64,000 nucleotides of DNA, taken from CAWIVH01 sp963839475. Lineage in GTDB: Bacteria > Acidobacteriota > UBA6911. Each line of letters starts with the position of its first letter. Position 1 is the stretch's first letter. This document shows positions 1 to 8,589 of the stretch, one piece after another. Location of the stretch: positions 1 through 64,000 of the forward strand of contig CAWIVH010000010.1 of NCBI GenBank assembly GCA_963839475.1, in the 5' to 3' direction. The notes below the pieces were generated by a model. That model saw nothing but the letters and a program-made list of their open reading frames with translations, was not told where the DNA came from and did no database searches. The translations under genes and the position numbers were made by a program.

Positions 1-36
1 TTACGAGCACTTGTCGGCCGGAAGATCTGGAGACTA

Positions 37-261
37 TTACACTCCATGAGACGGCGGGATCGCTCTATTTTCCTCCTCTTCGCGCAGCACATTCTCGGGA
101 TCAACGATAACGAGTCTTTCGCTCCCGGCCAGCTGCACCCTGATCCTGATGCGTTGCCGGCAGACCCGCGTGATCACTCCGGGGATCTTCTGCACCCGCC
201 ACCCGCTCAGGATCGAGCGACCCGGGGATCGGAGCCAGATTACACGATCGCCTGCTTTCAT
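37..261 (-). CDS. small hypothetical protein of the replication-module cluster
   Basis: This 74-residue basic protein opens with AGDRVIWLRSPG and ends in an acidic tail, a pattern like a small beta-barrel (SH3-like) domain. I do not recognise a family. Its ATG overlaps the stop of the upstream gene (ATGA), and GGGAG lies seven bases before it, so it is translationally coupled in a leftward operon with the helicase-loader and DnaD-like genes. Small uncharacterised genes of this kind are common in phages and integrative elements. Being real is likely from the coupling and ribosome site; the function is unknown. Confidence 0.6.
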   Translation of the reverse strand: MKAGDRVIWLRSPGRSILSGWRVQKIPGVITRVCRQRIRIRVQLAGSERLVIVDPENVLREEEENRAIPPSHGV

Positions 262-515
262 GCCGCGTCTCCCGTAGGGTCAAAGGTGTTTTCTTCGGCG
301 CCGGGCCGCCACTCTTCCCGCATCCGGGCCAAGTACTCCGTGACGATCGGCCACTCCGCATCCTCCCTGAACTCGGTGGCGATCTCCTGAGGCTCTCCCG
401 GCATCGGAAACCGCCGCGAGCGTTCCAGCGATTTCAGGTTCCTCCTGGTCGTCGCTTCGGACGATCCGATCCTGTGGGCGGCCGCGAGATTTTCAGGCCA
501 AGTCACCAGATCCAT
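258..515 (-). CDS. small hypothetical protein, possibly DNA-binding
   Basis: The product is about 85 residues. The N-terminal part (WPENLAAAHRIGSSEATTRR) could form a helix-turn-helix, but the match is only by eye. The start at 515 is preferred over 521 because GGAG sits eight bases upstream of it and only two bases from the earlier ATG. The gene ends by overlapping the next start (ATGA) and begins 29 bases after the helicase-loader gene, so all four leftward genes read as one transcript. No family is recognised. Confidence 0.6.
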   Translation of the reverse strand: MDLVTWPENLAAAHRIGSSEATTRRNLKSLERSRRFPMPGEPQEIATEFREDAEWPIVTEYLARMREEWRPGAEENTFDPTGDAA

Positions 516-544
516 CTTCATCGCTCCTGGCTGTTTGTTTCCGT

Positions 545-1273
545 TCAGAGTTCAATAACCTTGCACATGTCGTCGAGCCGGCGGACGATCGCCGGGTGCA
601 AGCGTTCACGTTCAACCAGGTCCTGCATTGAGTGATTGCTGGTGACCGTCAATCCATGCTTCTGCCTGTAGAGGCTGTCCACGAGGTCAAACAGCACTTC
701 AGTCTTGAAATCCGTGAGCTTCAGTTTGTCGACATCGTCCCAGAACAAGTGGTAGGCCTCCCGCCTGGAAGCAGCCGCGACCACCGGCGAGACGAAATCC
801 TCGTCGAACTCGGCGCGCCTAAGCTCTTCCAGCAGTTCCCGCGTGGTGCGGACGTGGCAGCGGATCCCGCCATCCTCCACCATCCGCCGGTACTGCGCAT
901 ACAGGAGATGCGTCTTGCCGCTGCCGTACGATCCTGTCAGATACCAGCTGGCGGCAAATCCCTCACGGATCTGCGAGAGCGCTCTTTCCTGCCGCGGGTT
1001 CTTGGGTCTGTAGGATTCGAATGAGCTTTCCTTGAATCGTTCCGGAATGATCGACAGGCGCTCCGCCCGTCTTTTTGCCAGCGTGCATTCGCACACGGCC
1101 GACACCGAACCTTTCGGAGTTTTCTTGCGGATCCAGCCGCTGTCCTGGCAGAGAGGGCAGGCGTAAACGTACTCATAGTCACTGTCGGGGACGGTACATG
1201 AGATCGCCGCGGCTCGTCCGGCGGGTTGAAGTTCCTCCCGGTTCACAGTCGGGATCCTGCTGATATGTTCCAT
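545..1273 (-). CDS. DnaC/IstB-like replicative helicase loader ATPase
   Basis: This AAA+ ATPase of about 242 residues has a four-cysteine zinc finger near the N terminus (CPLC followed by CEC). A Walker A motif (GSYGSGKTH) and a Walker B-like WDDVD follow, matching the DnaC/DnaI family that loads the replicative helicase. I choose the ATG at 1273 because GGAGG lies five bases upstream; an in-frame ATG at 1315 is less well placed. The start overlaps the end of the upstream DnaD-like gene by about 95 bases. Partnership with a DnaD-like protein is typical of phages, plasmids and integrative elements. Family assignment is firm; the role in an element is inferred from context. Confidence 0.82.
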   Translation of the reverse strand: MEHISRIPTVNREELQPAGRAAAISCTVPDSDYEYVYACPLCQDSGWIRKKTPKGSVSAVCECTLAKRRAERLSIIPERFKESSFESYRPKNPRQERALSQIREGFAASWYLTGSYGSGKTHLLYAQYRRMVEDGGIRCHVRTTRELLEELRRAEFDEDFVSPVVAAASRREAYHLFWDDVDKLKLTDFKTEVLFDLVDSLYRQKHGLTVTSNHSMQDLVERERLHPAIVRRLDDMCKVIEL

Positions 1274-2063
1274 CACTGCCTCCGTTTCCGTTTTGTGAAG
1301 CCGCTGCGGGGCCATCGTATTTGCCCTCGATCACAGCGTAGACGTTCAGGTGGTTGGCAATAAACCAGTCGAAGCTCGCCCGCCATCCGCGCGCTCCCTC
1401 CCCGCGAAGGAAGGGCGTTTGCTGAGCCTTTTTGACTGCCGCACTGAAGTCTTCGAGGTATTGTTCAAGGCATCCGTCGCGGACGGCCTGGTCAATCCTT
1501 GACCGGCACTTTCTCAGCCTTTCGGAAGTAAGTGCCTTCACCTCGGGCAGCGCCAGGTTGTTTTGCCTGTAGATTTCAACGAGGGTATTGGGAGATACGC
1601 TCGCGCCGTCGACAGACGGCACTTGTGTGTCTTTTCTTTCTACTTCTTTAAAACCTTCTTTTACTACTTCTTTTATTTTGTACCGCCCGCCGTACCGCTT
1701 CCCGTATCGGTCGGCGTACCGCGCCTGGTTGTAAGTCTCGTAATTGGAGACAATAAAGTGTCCCGCTTCCTGTGCCGCGGGGCGTACCGTTTCGCGTACC
1801 ACCCGCGAAATCATTGAATTCTCGATGAGAAGATCCAGAAAGCGCTGGGCCATCCCATGGCTCCAGCCGAGACACCTGGCGAGATAGCGGACGCTGACAA
1901 CGAACTCGCCGCGTTTAAGGCCGGCCGACTCATCGTCCTTCCCGGCCGCGAGAACGTTCGTCAGGTAGAGCCAGGCTTCCAGCCGGCAGAACTTTCTCCC
2001 CGGCTCGCACAGCAGCGGATTGGCCCAGATTTTTCTCCAGAGCAGGGTGTAGCCGCGGTTCAT
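1179..2063 (-). CDS. DnaD-like / phage-type replication initiation protein
   Basis: The product is about 294 residues. The N-terminal third looks like the winged-helix domain of phage replisome organisers (YLARCLGWSHGMAQRFLDLL). The middle is low complexity with many K and E, and the C-terminal half resembles a DnaD/DnaB2-type helical region. GGAG lies seven bases upstream of the ATG at 2063; a GTG at 2069 is also in frame. It is the first gene of a leftward set whose second member is a DnaC-like loader, the classic initiator-loader pair. The upstream region carries a direct repeat that may be its operator. The assignment rests on pattern and context. Confidence 0.6.
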   Translation of the reverse strand: MNRGYTLLWRKIWANPLLCEPGRKFCRLEAWLYLTNVLAAGKDDESAGLKRGEFVVSVRYLARCLGWSHGMAQRFLDLLIENSMISRVVRETVRPAAQEAGHFIVSNYETYNQARYADRYGKRYGGRYKIKEVVKEGFKEVERKDTQVPSVDGASVSPNTLVEIYRQNNLALPEVKALTSERLRKCRSRIDQAVRDGCLEQYLEDFSAAVKKAQQTPFLRGEGARGWRASFDWFIANHLNVYAVIEGKYDGPAAASQNGNGGSDGTYQQDPDCEPGGTSTRRTSRGDLMYRPRQ

Positions 2064-2190
2064 CTTCACGCTCCGAAATGGGACCGATTCGGCGCGATAG
2101 TCGCGGCGCCGGGAGACTATCCGCGGCGTTCGCGATTCGTGCGTTTTCGGTCAGATTTTCGGAGGGAAACCGTCAGCGATTTTTTCGGAA

Positions 2191-2211
2191 TAAGTACAAT
2201 TTAAGTACAAT
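2191..2211. promoter_or_regulatory. tandem 10-bp repeat, candidate operator of the replication module
   Basis: TAAGTACAAT occurs at 2191-2200 and again at 2202-2211, an 11-bp period equal to about one helical turn. It lies about 130 bases upstream of the leftward replication genes and before the tRNA 3' end. Same-face tandem sites are typical of repressor binding, but no regulator gene is in view. Confidence 0.4.
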
Positions 2212-2268
2212 GGAGCGTTTTTCCGGATTTCACAGCGGGGATCGGTCTGGCTAAGTCGTTGATTCTAT

Positions 2269-2356
2269 TGGTGCCGAAGGAGGGGGTCGAACCCTCATGG
2301 CCGCAAGGGCCGCGGGATTTTGAGTCCCGTGCGTCTGCCAGTTCCGCCACTTCGGC
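2269..2356 (-). tRNA. tRNA-Leu (anticodon CAA)
   Basis: Read on the minus strand, the acceptor GCCGAAG pairs with CTTCGGC, followed by A and an encoded CCA. The anticodon loop is CTCAAAA on a CGGGA/TCCCG stem, giving anticodon CAA, which decodes UUG. A long variable arm (GGCC...GGCC) marks a class II tRNA, and the T arm contains GGTTCGA. Its 3' end faces the replication-type genes to the left, so it is a plausible integration site. Confidence 0.95.
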
Positions 2357-2505
2357 TTCCAGCCTTGATAAGGATTGTGATAATAAACCAATGCCGGCCC
2401 TAATGCAATCCGAAGACCCCTACAACATCCTTTTGGCATTTAAAACAAAAACCCTAAGCCCCAAAGACTCCTACAGTCAAAGCCCCTAATGCCCGCTCAC
2501 AAACA

Positions 2506-2532
2506 GGCCGCTTTTGACTCGCGGCCTTTTTT
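2506..2532 (+). terminator. hairpin plus T-run overlapping the carD promoter
   Basis: GGCCGC (2506-2511) pairs with GCGGCC (2521-2526), followed directly by six T residues. This is a compact intrinsic terminator for rightward transcription. Unusually, its loop holds the -35 hexamer of the carD promoter and its T-run lies inside the promoter spacer, so it would stop read-through just where carD transcription starts. Confidence 0.6.
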
Positions 2533-2542
2533 GCGCTATACT
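2514..2542 (+). promoter_or_regulatory. near-consensus sigma-70 promoter of carD
   Basis: TTGACT (2514-2519) and TATACT (2537-2542) are separated by exactly 17 bases. Transcription should begin near 2549, giving a leader of about 15 bases that carries GGAGG before the carD ATG at 2564. Confidence 0.8.
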
Positions 2543-2563
2543 AACTCCTTTGGGGAGGGAAAT

Positions 2564-3076
2564 ATGGATTTTCGCATCGGGGACAAAGTTGTCTACCCGA
2601 ATCACGGGGTCGGCATTATTGAAGAAATCAAGAGCCGAGCTGACAACGGCAACGATGAAAAATTCTATATGCTCCGCATCCATTCCAACTCGTCCCTCGT
2701 CATGGTCCCAACCGCCAACGTCAAAAGCGTCGGCCTCCGGCGCATTATCAAAAAAGCCGAAGTCGAAGGCCTGTTCAAACTCCTCCAGGAAGATTTCTTT
2801 GAACCCGAAGCCGACTGGAAAGGACGTTACAAGGACCATTCCGAGAAAATGCGCACCGGGTCCATTTTCCAGGTTGCCGAGGTGCTGCGCAACCTCATGT
2901 ACCTCAGCTATAAAAAGAGTCTTTCCTTCCGCGAAAAACGCATGCTCGATCGCGCCAAACAGCTGATCGTCAGCGAAATCGCGACCGTTCGCGGCGCCAA
3001 CGAAAAAGCAGTGGAAGATCAGATCGATAACGCAATGGCGCTCGCTTACCAGCGCTCAGTGAAGGCATCCGCCTAA
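2564..3076 (+). CDS. carD: CarD/CdnL-family RNA polymerase-binding regulator
   Basis: This 170-residue protein starts with the RNAP-interaction domain (FRIGDKVVYPNHGVGIIEEI), the fold shared with the Mfd RID. A helical C-terminal domain follows (KSLSFREKRMLDRAKQL), as in CarD/CdnL proteins that stabilise the open complex, notably at rRNA promoters. I place the start at 2564 because GGGGAGGG precedes it and the promoter would start RNA after the longer frame's ATG. The CorC-like gene follows four bases after the stop, so the two are probably co-transcribed. Family confidence is high. Confidence 0.93.
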   Translation: MDFRIGDKVVYPNHGVGIIEEIKSRADNGNDEKFYMLRIHSNSSLVMVPTANVKSVGLRRIIKKAEVEGLFKLLQEDFFEPEADWKGRYKDHSEKMRTGSIFQVAEVLRNLMYLSYKKSLSFREKRMLDRAKQLIVSEIATVRGANEKAVEDQIDNAMALAYQRSVKASA

Positions 3077-3080
3077 AACA

Positions 3081-4365
3081 TTGCACTACCTGATTCTCTA
3101 CACCGCGCTCCTTCTCCTGCTCCTGCTGTTGTCCCTTTTCTTTTCCGGGGCGGAGACCGCCTACACTGCCGTTAACCGTTTACGACTCAAATATTTAACG
3201 GAATCAGGCGACAAAAAAGCCGAAATCATCAAGCGGATCGTCTCCAACCCGGACCGGCTTCTGGGCGTCCTCCTCCTGGGAAATACCATCTCTAATATCG
3301 CAGCCGCCAGCTTAGTCACCTATCTGGTCGCCGAATACTTTCCTGCCCGCGCCGAACAAATCAGCGTCGTGGCAACTATCCTGCTCACCATCGTCGTCCT
3401 CATATTCTGCGAATTAACACCCAAAATCATCAGCGCAGCACACGCCGAAGCCGTCTCCCGGAAGATCTTGCTTCCCATTCGCTTCGTGCTCTGGATACTT
3501 GGTCCCTTCGCACGCCTGGCATCCTGGCTCGCCAACCGGCTGGTGCGGTTGACCCGGCTCGCCCCTTCCTCCAGCCCCTTCGTCCATGCCCTCAGCGAAG
3601 ATGAAATTCGCGCAATCATCGCCGGATCTTCCGCCGATGGACTGGCCGATGAAAAGCGGGAAATGCTGCACAATATTTTCGAAATCACGGCAACTGAGGT
3701 CCGTGCCATTATGATTCCCCGCGTCGACGTCACTACCATTAACATCAACGACCCAATGGCAGACACCCTCGCCAAAATCCGCCAAACCCACTACTCCCGA
3801 TTCCCGGTCTATCGCGGAAGCTTTGACAACATCCTCGGCATCCTCAACGTGAAAGACCTGCTCCCTTACCTGCAACGGCCCTGCGGAGATCAACCTCGAG
3901 GTTCTGCTGCGCCCCGCACCCTATTTGCCGGATACTGCCCGGATCGATGCGGCACTCCGCCAACTTCAATCGATGCACCAGCATATGGCCATCGTGGTCG
4001 ACGAATTCGGCGGCGTGGACGGGATCGTCACGATGGAGGATCTGATCGAGGAAATCGTCGGCGAAATTCGCGATGAACACGACACCGAAACAGAATCCGT
4101 CCACCCTCTGGGCCCTGACCTCTACTCCATCGCAGGCAGCCTGCCGGTCAAGGATTTCAATCGGTTCTTTGAACATAAAATCCCCGAATCCAAAGAATAC
4201 GCCACGGTCGTCGGTTTTCTTCAGACCCGAACGGGAAGACTACTGCAGGAGGGGGAAATGGTCCGCTACCAGGAACTTACCTTCTCCATCGAGAAGGTCG
4301 ACGGCTTCAGGACGGTTTCCATCCGCGTGCGTGTTCCGATTCAATCAAGCCAATCCATTAACTGA
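3081..4365 (+). pseudogene. CNNM/CorC-family transporter or gliding-motility-type protein, frameshifted
   Basis: The gene begins with TTG, four bases after carD, and encodes an N-terminal membrane domain (DUF21/CNNM, several hydrophobic helices to about residue 140), then two CBS domains. The frame breaks near 3876: the first frame runs into arginine-rich nonsense ending at 4076. The correct continuation (GPAEINLEVLLRPAPYLP, then the second CBS and a CorC_HlyC domain) lies one base over and ends at 4365. Joined, it would be about 428 residues, a normal family length. One base appears to be in excess, so this is either a sequencing error or a recent inactivating mutation. Homologues are linked to magnesium/cobalt transport. 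Confidence 0.8.
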
Positions 4366-4377
4366 ACCGCAAATACC

Positions 4378-4400
4378 TATAAGATATTTATAATCTTATA
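4378..4400. terminator. AT-rich hairpin between convergent genes
   Basis: TATAAGAT (4378-4385) and ATCTTATA (4393-4400) form a perfect 8-bp stem with a 7-base loop between the convergent ends of the CorC-like gene and hemL. The position suits a bidirectional terminator, but the stem is weak and there is no long T-run. Confidence 0.4.
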
Positions 4401-4409
4401 CTTACCGTC

Positions 4410-5699
4410 CTAACTGATGGTGGCGGCGGCGAAGGCCTTGCGGGCAGCGCGGATGGTGGCCTGGATGTCTTTCTGCGTGTGTGCCAGGGAGACAAAGCAG
4501 GCTTCGAACTGGGATGGCGCAAAATAAACACCGCTATCCAGCAACGTGTGGAAGAAGCGCGCGTAACGCGCCGTGTTGCAGGTTTTGGCTGATTCATAGT
4601 TTTTTACCGGGGTCCCGGTGAAAAAGACCGTGAACATCGATCCGACGCGATTGATCTGGACAGGCACCCCCGCCTCGGCGGCGCTCTTTCTCAGCCCTGC
4701 TTCGAGCTCAGCCGATGCCCGCTCCAGCTTGCCATAAACCCCCGGTTTCTTGAGCGCTTTAAGCGTTGCGATGCCGGCCGAAATCGCCAGCGGATTTCCC
4801 GAAAGGGTTCCGGCCTGATATACCGGCCCCTCTGGCGCAATCTGCCCCATGATCTGCCGGTTGCCACCATACGCGCCAACCGGAAGGCCGCCTCCGATGA
4901 TCTTTCCCAGGCATGTCAGGTCGGGCTTCACACCATACAGCGCTTGCGCGCCGCCGTAGGATACCCGAAAGCCGGTCATGACCTCGTCGAATATGAGCAA
5001 AACACCGTGTTCCCGGGTCAGCTTTTTAAGTCCTTGAAGGAAATTGCGGCCCGGAGCAACCGTTCCGATGTTTCCAACCACCGGCTCCACAATGATGGCG
5101 GCTATCTCCGCGCGGTATTTGGCAAGCGCCTGCTTCACCGCTTCGATATCATTGAACGGCAGCGATAGTGTGAGCGCCGAAACTTCCGGAGGAACCCCGG
5201 GGCTGTCGGGCAAGCCCAGAGTGGCGACTCCCGAACCGGCTTTCACCAGCAGGCCATCGGCATGGCCGTGATAGCAGCCGTCGAATTTGATGATGCGGCT
5301 GCGGCCGGTGAAGGCGCGTGCGAGGCGGATGGCACTCATCGTCGCTTCCGTTCCGGAATTGACTAGCCGAACCTTCTCGATGGAGGGTACCGCGGCACAA
5401 ATCATCTCTGCCAGGATTACCTCGAGCTCGGTCGGGGCACCGAAACTCGTTCCCCGCCGGATTTGGCCGGCGAGCGCATCACGCACTGGGGCCGGGGCAT
5501 GCCCCAGGATCAGCGGCCCCCAGGAACCCACGTAGTCGATGTAGGAATTCCCATCCACATCGACAAGCCGGCTTCCCTTCCCCGACCTAATGAAAAGGGG
5601 ATCGCCGCCCACCGAGCGGAAGGCTCGAACCGGGCTGTTAACCCCTCCGGGAATCACCTTGGTCGCCTTCGCAAATAGCACTTTGGATTTCCTGGTCAC
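4410..5699 (-). CDS. hemL: glutamate-1-semialdehyde 2,1-aminomutase
   Basis: This PLP enzyme makes 5-aminolevulinate from glutamate-1-semialdehyde in the C5 route to heme. The class III aminotransferase signature (IFDEVMTGFR) precedes the PLP lysine in LGKIIGGG, residue 266, close to Lys265 of the E. coli enzyme. The N terminus has VIPGGVNSPVRAF, a family hallmark. I choose the GTG at 5699 because AAGGAG sits eight bases upstream; it gives 429 residues, the usual length. It lies 48 bases after hemB on the same strand, so the two consecutive heme-pathway steps form an operon. Confidence 0.96.
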   Translation of the reverse strand: MTRKSKVLFAKATKVIPGGVNSPVRAFRSVGGDPLFIRSGKGSRLVDVDGNSYIDYVGSWGPLILGHAPAPVRDALAGQIRRGTSFGAPTELEVILAEMICAAVPSIEKVRLVNSGTEATMSAIRLARAFTGRSRIIKFDGCYHGHADGLLVKAGSGVATLGLPDSPGVPPEVSALTLSLPFNDIEAVKQALAKYRAEIAAIIVEPVVGNIGTVAPGRNFLQGLKKLTREHGVLLIFDEVMTGFRVSYGGAQALYGVKPDLTCLGKIIGGGLPVGAYGGNRQIMGQIAPEGPVYQAGTLSGNPLAISAGIATLKALKKPGVYGKLERASAELEAGLRKSAAEAGVPVQINRVGSMFTVFFTGTPVKNYESAKTCNTARYARFFHTLLDSGVYFAPSQFEACFVSLAHTQKDIQATIRAARKAFAAATIS

Positions 5700-5747
5700 G
5701 AGTTTATCTCCTTGGCTCACCGCGGAATGCCGCGGGATCCATCCGGG

Positions 5748-6716
5748 CTATAAAAGCTTCGCAGCGTCCTTGGCAAAATAGGTCAAAATGATGCTCGCCC
5801 CGGCACGCTTGATGCCGGTCAATGACTCCATCATCACCCGCGGGAGATCGAGCCAGCCCAGGCGCGCCGCCGCCATCAAAGCGGAAAACTCTCCGCTCAC
5901 CTGGTAGGCCGCCAGCGGCAGAAGATGACGCTCGCGTACCATCCGGATGACATCCAGGTAAGGGCCTGCGGGCTTTACCATCAGGATGTCGGCTCCTTCC
6001 TCCACGTCCAGGTCGACTTCCCGCATCGCCTCCCAGGCATTGGCCGGATCCATCTGGTGGCTGCGGCGGTCGCCAAAGGCCGGTGCCGATTCCGCAGCTT
6101 CGCGGAACGGCCCATAATACCCCGAGGCGTACTTTACCGCATACGACATGATCGGCAGGTTCTGGTACCCGTTTTTATCCAGGATGGCCCGGATCGCAGC
6201 CACCCGGCCATCGAACATATCCGAAGGCGCGACGATATCCGCGCCCGCCTGCGCGTGGGTCAGGGCCGAGCGGGCCAGCAGTTCGACAGAAACGTCGTTG
6301 AGGATTTCATCCCCGGAGACCAGGCCGCAATGGCCGTGGCTGGTGTACTCGCACAGGCAAACATCGGTAATAACGATAAGGCCCTTTACCTCATGCTTCA
6401 CCGCGCGAACCGCTTCCTGCACGATTCCGCCCGGGTCATACGCCCCGCTGCCGCGCTCGTCTTTGACCGACGGGATGCCGAAGAGAATCGTCCCGCCGAC
6501 GCCCAGTGATTTCAATGTCCGGCACTCCTCGACGATATTGTCGATCGACATCTGGTAGTTGCCCGGCATCGAAGATATTTCTTTTTTTATCCCGCTGCCG
6601 GGAACGACAAACAGCGGATAAATGAATTGCTGCGGGGAAAGGCGCGTCTCGCGAACCATGGCACGCAATGGTTCAGTCATGCGCAACCGGCGCATGCGGT
6701 TGACAGGGAAGGTCAT
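5748..6716 (-). CDS. hemB: delta-aminolevulinic acid dehydratase (porphobilinogen synthase)
   Basis: The enzyme condenses two 5-aminolevulinates to porphobilinogen. The two Schiff-base lysines are in AVKYASGYYGPF (K195) and LMVKPAGPY (K248). Three cysteines at C120, C122 and C130 (VCLCEYTSHGHCG) identify the zinc-dependent class. The ATG at 6716 has GGGAG eight bases upstream and gives 322 residues, the usual size; an earlier in-frame start adds an unrelated glycine-rich tail. A TATACT at 6750-6755 on this strand could be its -10, although the -35 is unclear. It is the first gene of the hemB-hemL pair. Confidence 0.96.
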   Translation of the reverse strand: MTFPVNRMRRLRMTEPLRAMVRETRLSPQQFIYPLFVVPGSGIKKEISSMPGNYQMSIDNIVEECRTLKSLGVGGTILFGIPSVKDERGSGAYDPGGIVQEAVRAVKHEVKGLIVITDVCLCEYTSHGHCGLVSGDEILNDVSVELLARSALTHAQAGADIVAPSDMFDGRVAAIRAILDKNGYQNLPIMSYAVKYASGYYGPFREAAESAPAFGDRRSHQMDPANAWEAMREVDLDVEEGADILMVKPAGPYLDVIRMVRERHLLPLAAYQVSGEFSALMAAARLGWLDLPRVMMESLTGIKRAGASIILTYFAKDAAKLL

Positions 6717-6923
6717 AGGGATGCTCCCAGGATATTTGTTAAGGATTGAAGTATAGCAGAATTCCAAACCGGGGCACGGGGCCGGATGACCACCACCGGA
6801 GCCTCCTTTGAAAGAAACCACTGCAAGCAGATGCGTGCCAATTGAATGATCCTATTATAGAATCATCCAGGGCCCGCTTCCGCGTGCCCCGCAATTCTTG
6901 CCAAATCAGCGGCGCGGCAGGTT

Positions 6924-8312
6924 ATGTCCAATCGACTCTATTCCTTTGAGCTCAAGGTGCTGCGCACCATCCGAACGCACCAAATGATCGATCCCGGTGA
7001 TCATGTCCTGGTCGCAGTCTCGGGTGGCGCCGACTCCACAGCCCTGCTTCTATGCCTGAAACGCCTCTCATCGAAACTGAACTTTTCCCTTACGGTAGCG
7101 CACCTGAACCATCGGCTCCGCGGTCCCGAGAGTAATGCCGATGAAGCTGCCGTGGAACAGCTCTGTTCTCGTCTGGATTTGCCGCTGATGGTCGAGTCGC
7201 TCACCGAGGAACAGGCAGCAGCCATTCTTTCGGGAAACCTGGAAGAGAAGGCCCGCATTGCACGCCAATGCTTTCTCAAGCGATCCGCGAAAAAATCCAA
7301 TACAAACAAAATTGCCCTCGGTCACAGCCAGAATGACCAAGCTGAGACGGTTCTGCTCCACTTCCTACGCGGAAGCGGCCCTACAGGACTGTCGGCGATC
7401 CACCCGGTAACTGAAGGCGGTCTGATCCGTCCGCTTCTGGAATGCGGTCGCGCCGAGGTTGAAGCCTACCTCCAGAGCAACGGCGTCGCTTTCCGCGAAG
7501 ATTCCTCCAACCGTGATCTTCGCTACAGGAGAAATCGCATCCGGCATGAGTGTCTTCCCTACCTGGCAAAATACTTCAATCCTGCGATTATCGAAACCCT
7601 GGCACGCGAAGCGGGTATAGCACGTCAGTCCACAATACTAATCAACCGCCTGGTAATGCAGCACTTGGAGGTATTGAGGCGCGTCCGTTCAGATGGAATG
7701 GACATCCCTGCAGAGGAAATAGCACGGCTTGATCCGGCGCTCGCCAAAGCGGTCCTGCGGGCGGCGATTTGTGAAACCCGGGGATCGCTCCGCGGGATCA
7801 CCTCGCTCCATCTCGATGCCATTTTAAGGCTCTGCACAAATACAGGCGGCGGGAGAGAGCTCCTTCTTCCCGGCGGCACTGTGATTCGCCGCGAATTCAG
7901 CAAACTTGTTCTCCAATCTGCTTTGGCACCCCCCGCTGCTGGATTCCTATACCCGCTTTCTATACCGGGCCGTTGCGCCATTCCGGAGGCCGGCGTCGAG
8001 TATTCCGCCGAGCTGAAGGTTCCCGGCGAGCCGCCGTCGCGAGATAACCGCGCTTGCCTGGACCCGGAGACCACGCCACTGCAATTGTGGTTGCGCCCGA
8101 GGCGCAAGGGGGACCGGTATGGCGGTGAAGGACACCGCAAGGTCAAGAAAATGCTTATAGATAACCGGATCGAGCGTGCCGCGCGGGATATCCTCCCCCT
8201 CCTGACATCGAATGAAACCGTTATCTGGGTGCCAGGGTTTGAACCAGCGCGGCATTACAAAGCCAAATCCCTCCAAGACAAGTGCCTTGTCGTCACCATC
8301 AAGCCCCTCTAA
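6924..8312 (+). CDS. tilS: tRNA(Ile)-lysidine synthetase
   Basis: This cytosolic ATP-dependent enzyme converts cytidine 34 of the CAU-anticodon tRNA-Ile to lysidine, so that it reads AUA. The PP-loop SGGADST lies at residues 33-39. The N-type ATPase core follows (AHLNHRLRG, GHSQNDQAETVLLHFLRG), then the TilS substrate and C-terminal domains (LRPRRKGDRY). At 462 residues it has the full long-form length. It is divergent from hemB and 366 bases before ftsH; tilS next to ftsH is a common bacterial pairing. The ribosome site is weak. Confidence 0.95.
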   Translation: MSNRLYSFELKVLRTIRTHQMIDPGDHVLVAVSGGADSTALLLCLKRLSSKLNFSLTVAHLNHRLRGPESNADEAAVEQLCSRLDLPLMVESLTEEQAAAILSGNLEEKARIARQCFLKRSAKKSNTNKIALGHSQNDQAETVLLHFLRGSGPTGLSAIHPVTEGGLIRPLLECGRAEVEAYLQSNGVAFREDSSNRDLRYRRNRIRHECLPYLAKYFNPAIIETLAREAGIARQSTILINRLVMQHLEVLRRVRSDGMDIPAEEIARLDPALAKAVLRAAICETRGSLRGITSLHLDAILRLCTNTGGGRELLLPGGTVIRREFSKLVLQSALAPPAAGFLYPLSIPGRCAIPEAGVEYSAELKVPGEPPSRDNRACLDPETTPLQLWLRPRRKGDRYGGEGHRKVKKMLIDNRIERAARDILPLLTSNETVIWVPGFEPARHYKAKSLQDKCLVVTIKPL

Positions 8313-8340
8313 CAGCGGTACCCAGCCTTTCAGTGAAGCG

Positions 8341-8435
8341 CACTAATCGGGACACCCACCTCATCGCATTACCGGGAAAGTGGATGTCCACTAATCCTGA
8401 TAATCCCGATCTCTCAGGAAAAGTGGGTGTCCACT
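8341..8435. repeat. short REP-like repeat cluster downstream of tilS
   Basis: Two near-identical words, GGAAAGTGGATGTCCACT at 8375-8392 and GAAAAGTGGGTGTCCACT at 8418-8435, occur in direct orientation. The complement of the core (GGACACCCAC) is at 8350-8359, and AATCGGGA/TCCCGAT words flank them. No protein is encoded. The rest of the 366-base gap up to ftsH holds only the ftsH promoter and ribosome site. Confidence 0.5.
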
Positions 8436-8583
8436 CTTCCAGAAGGTGATTTCAAATGATGGCCCCGATATCGCCAGCAAAGCCGAGGAATGGGAGGAAA
8501 AAAGGAAGATTCCTGAATTATTGGTAACTTAAGGCTCTCAGTGACGTCTAATTAGGGTGTCGTGAAGTGGCGTGCGCGTCTGC

Positions 8584-8589
8584 TATAAT
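8584..8589 (+). promoter_or_regulatory. consensus -10 element upstream of ftsH
   Basis: TATAAT lies about 90 bases before the ftsH start. No clear -35 is present at 16-18 bases, so the promoter may need an activator or a different upstream element. Confidence 0.45.

Noticed and set aside
3870..3885. Programmed frameshifting in the CorC-like gene
   Set aside because: No slippery heptamer, internal ribosome site or pseudoknot is evident; an extra base is simpler.
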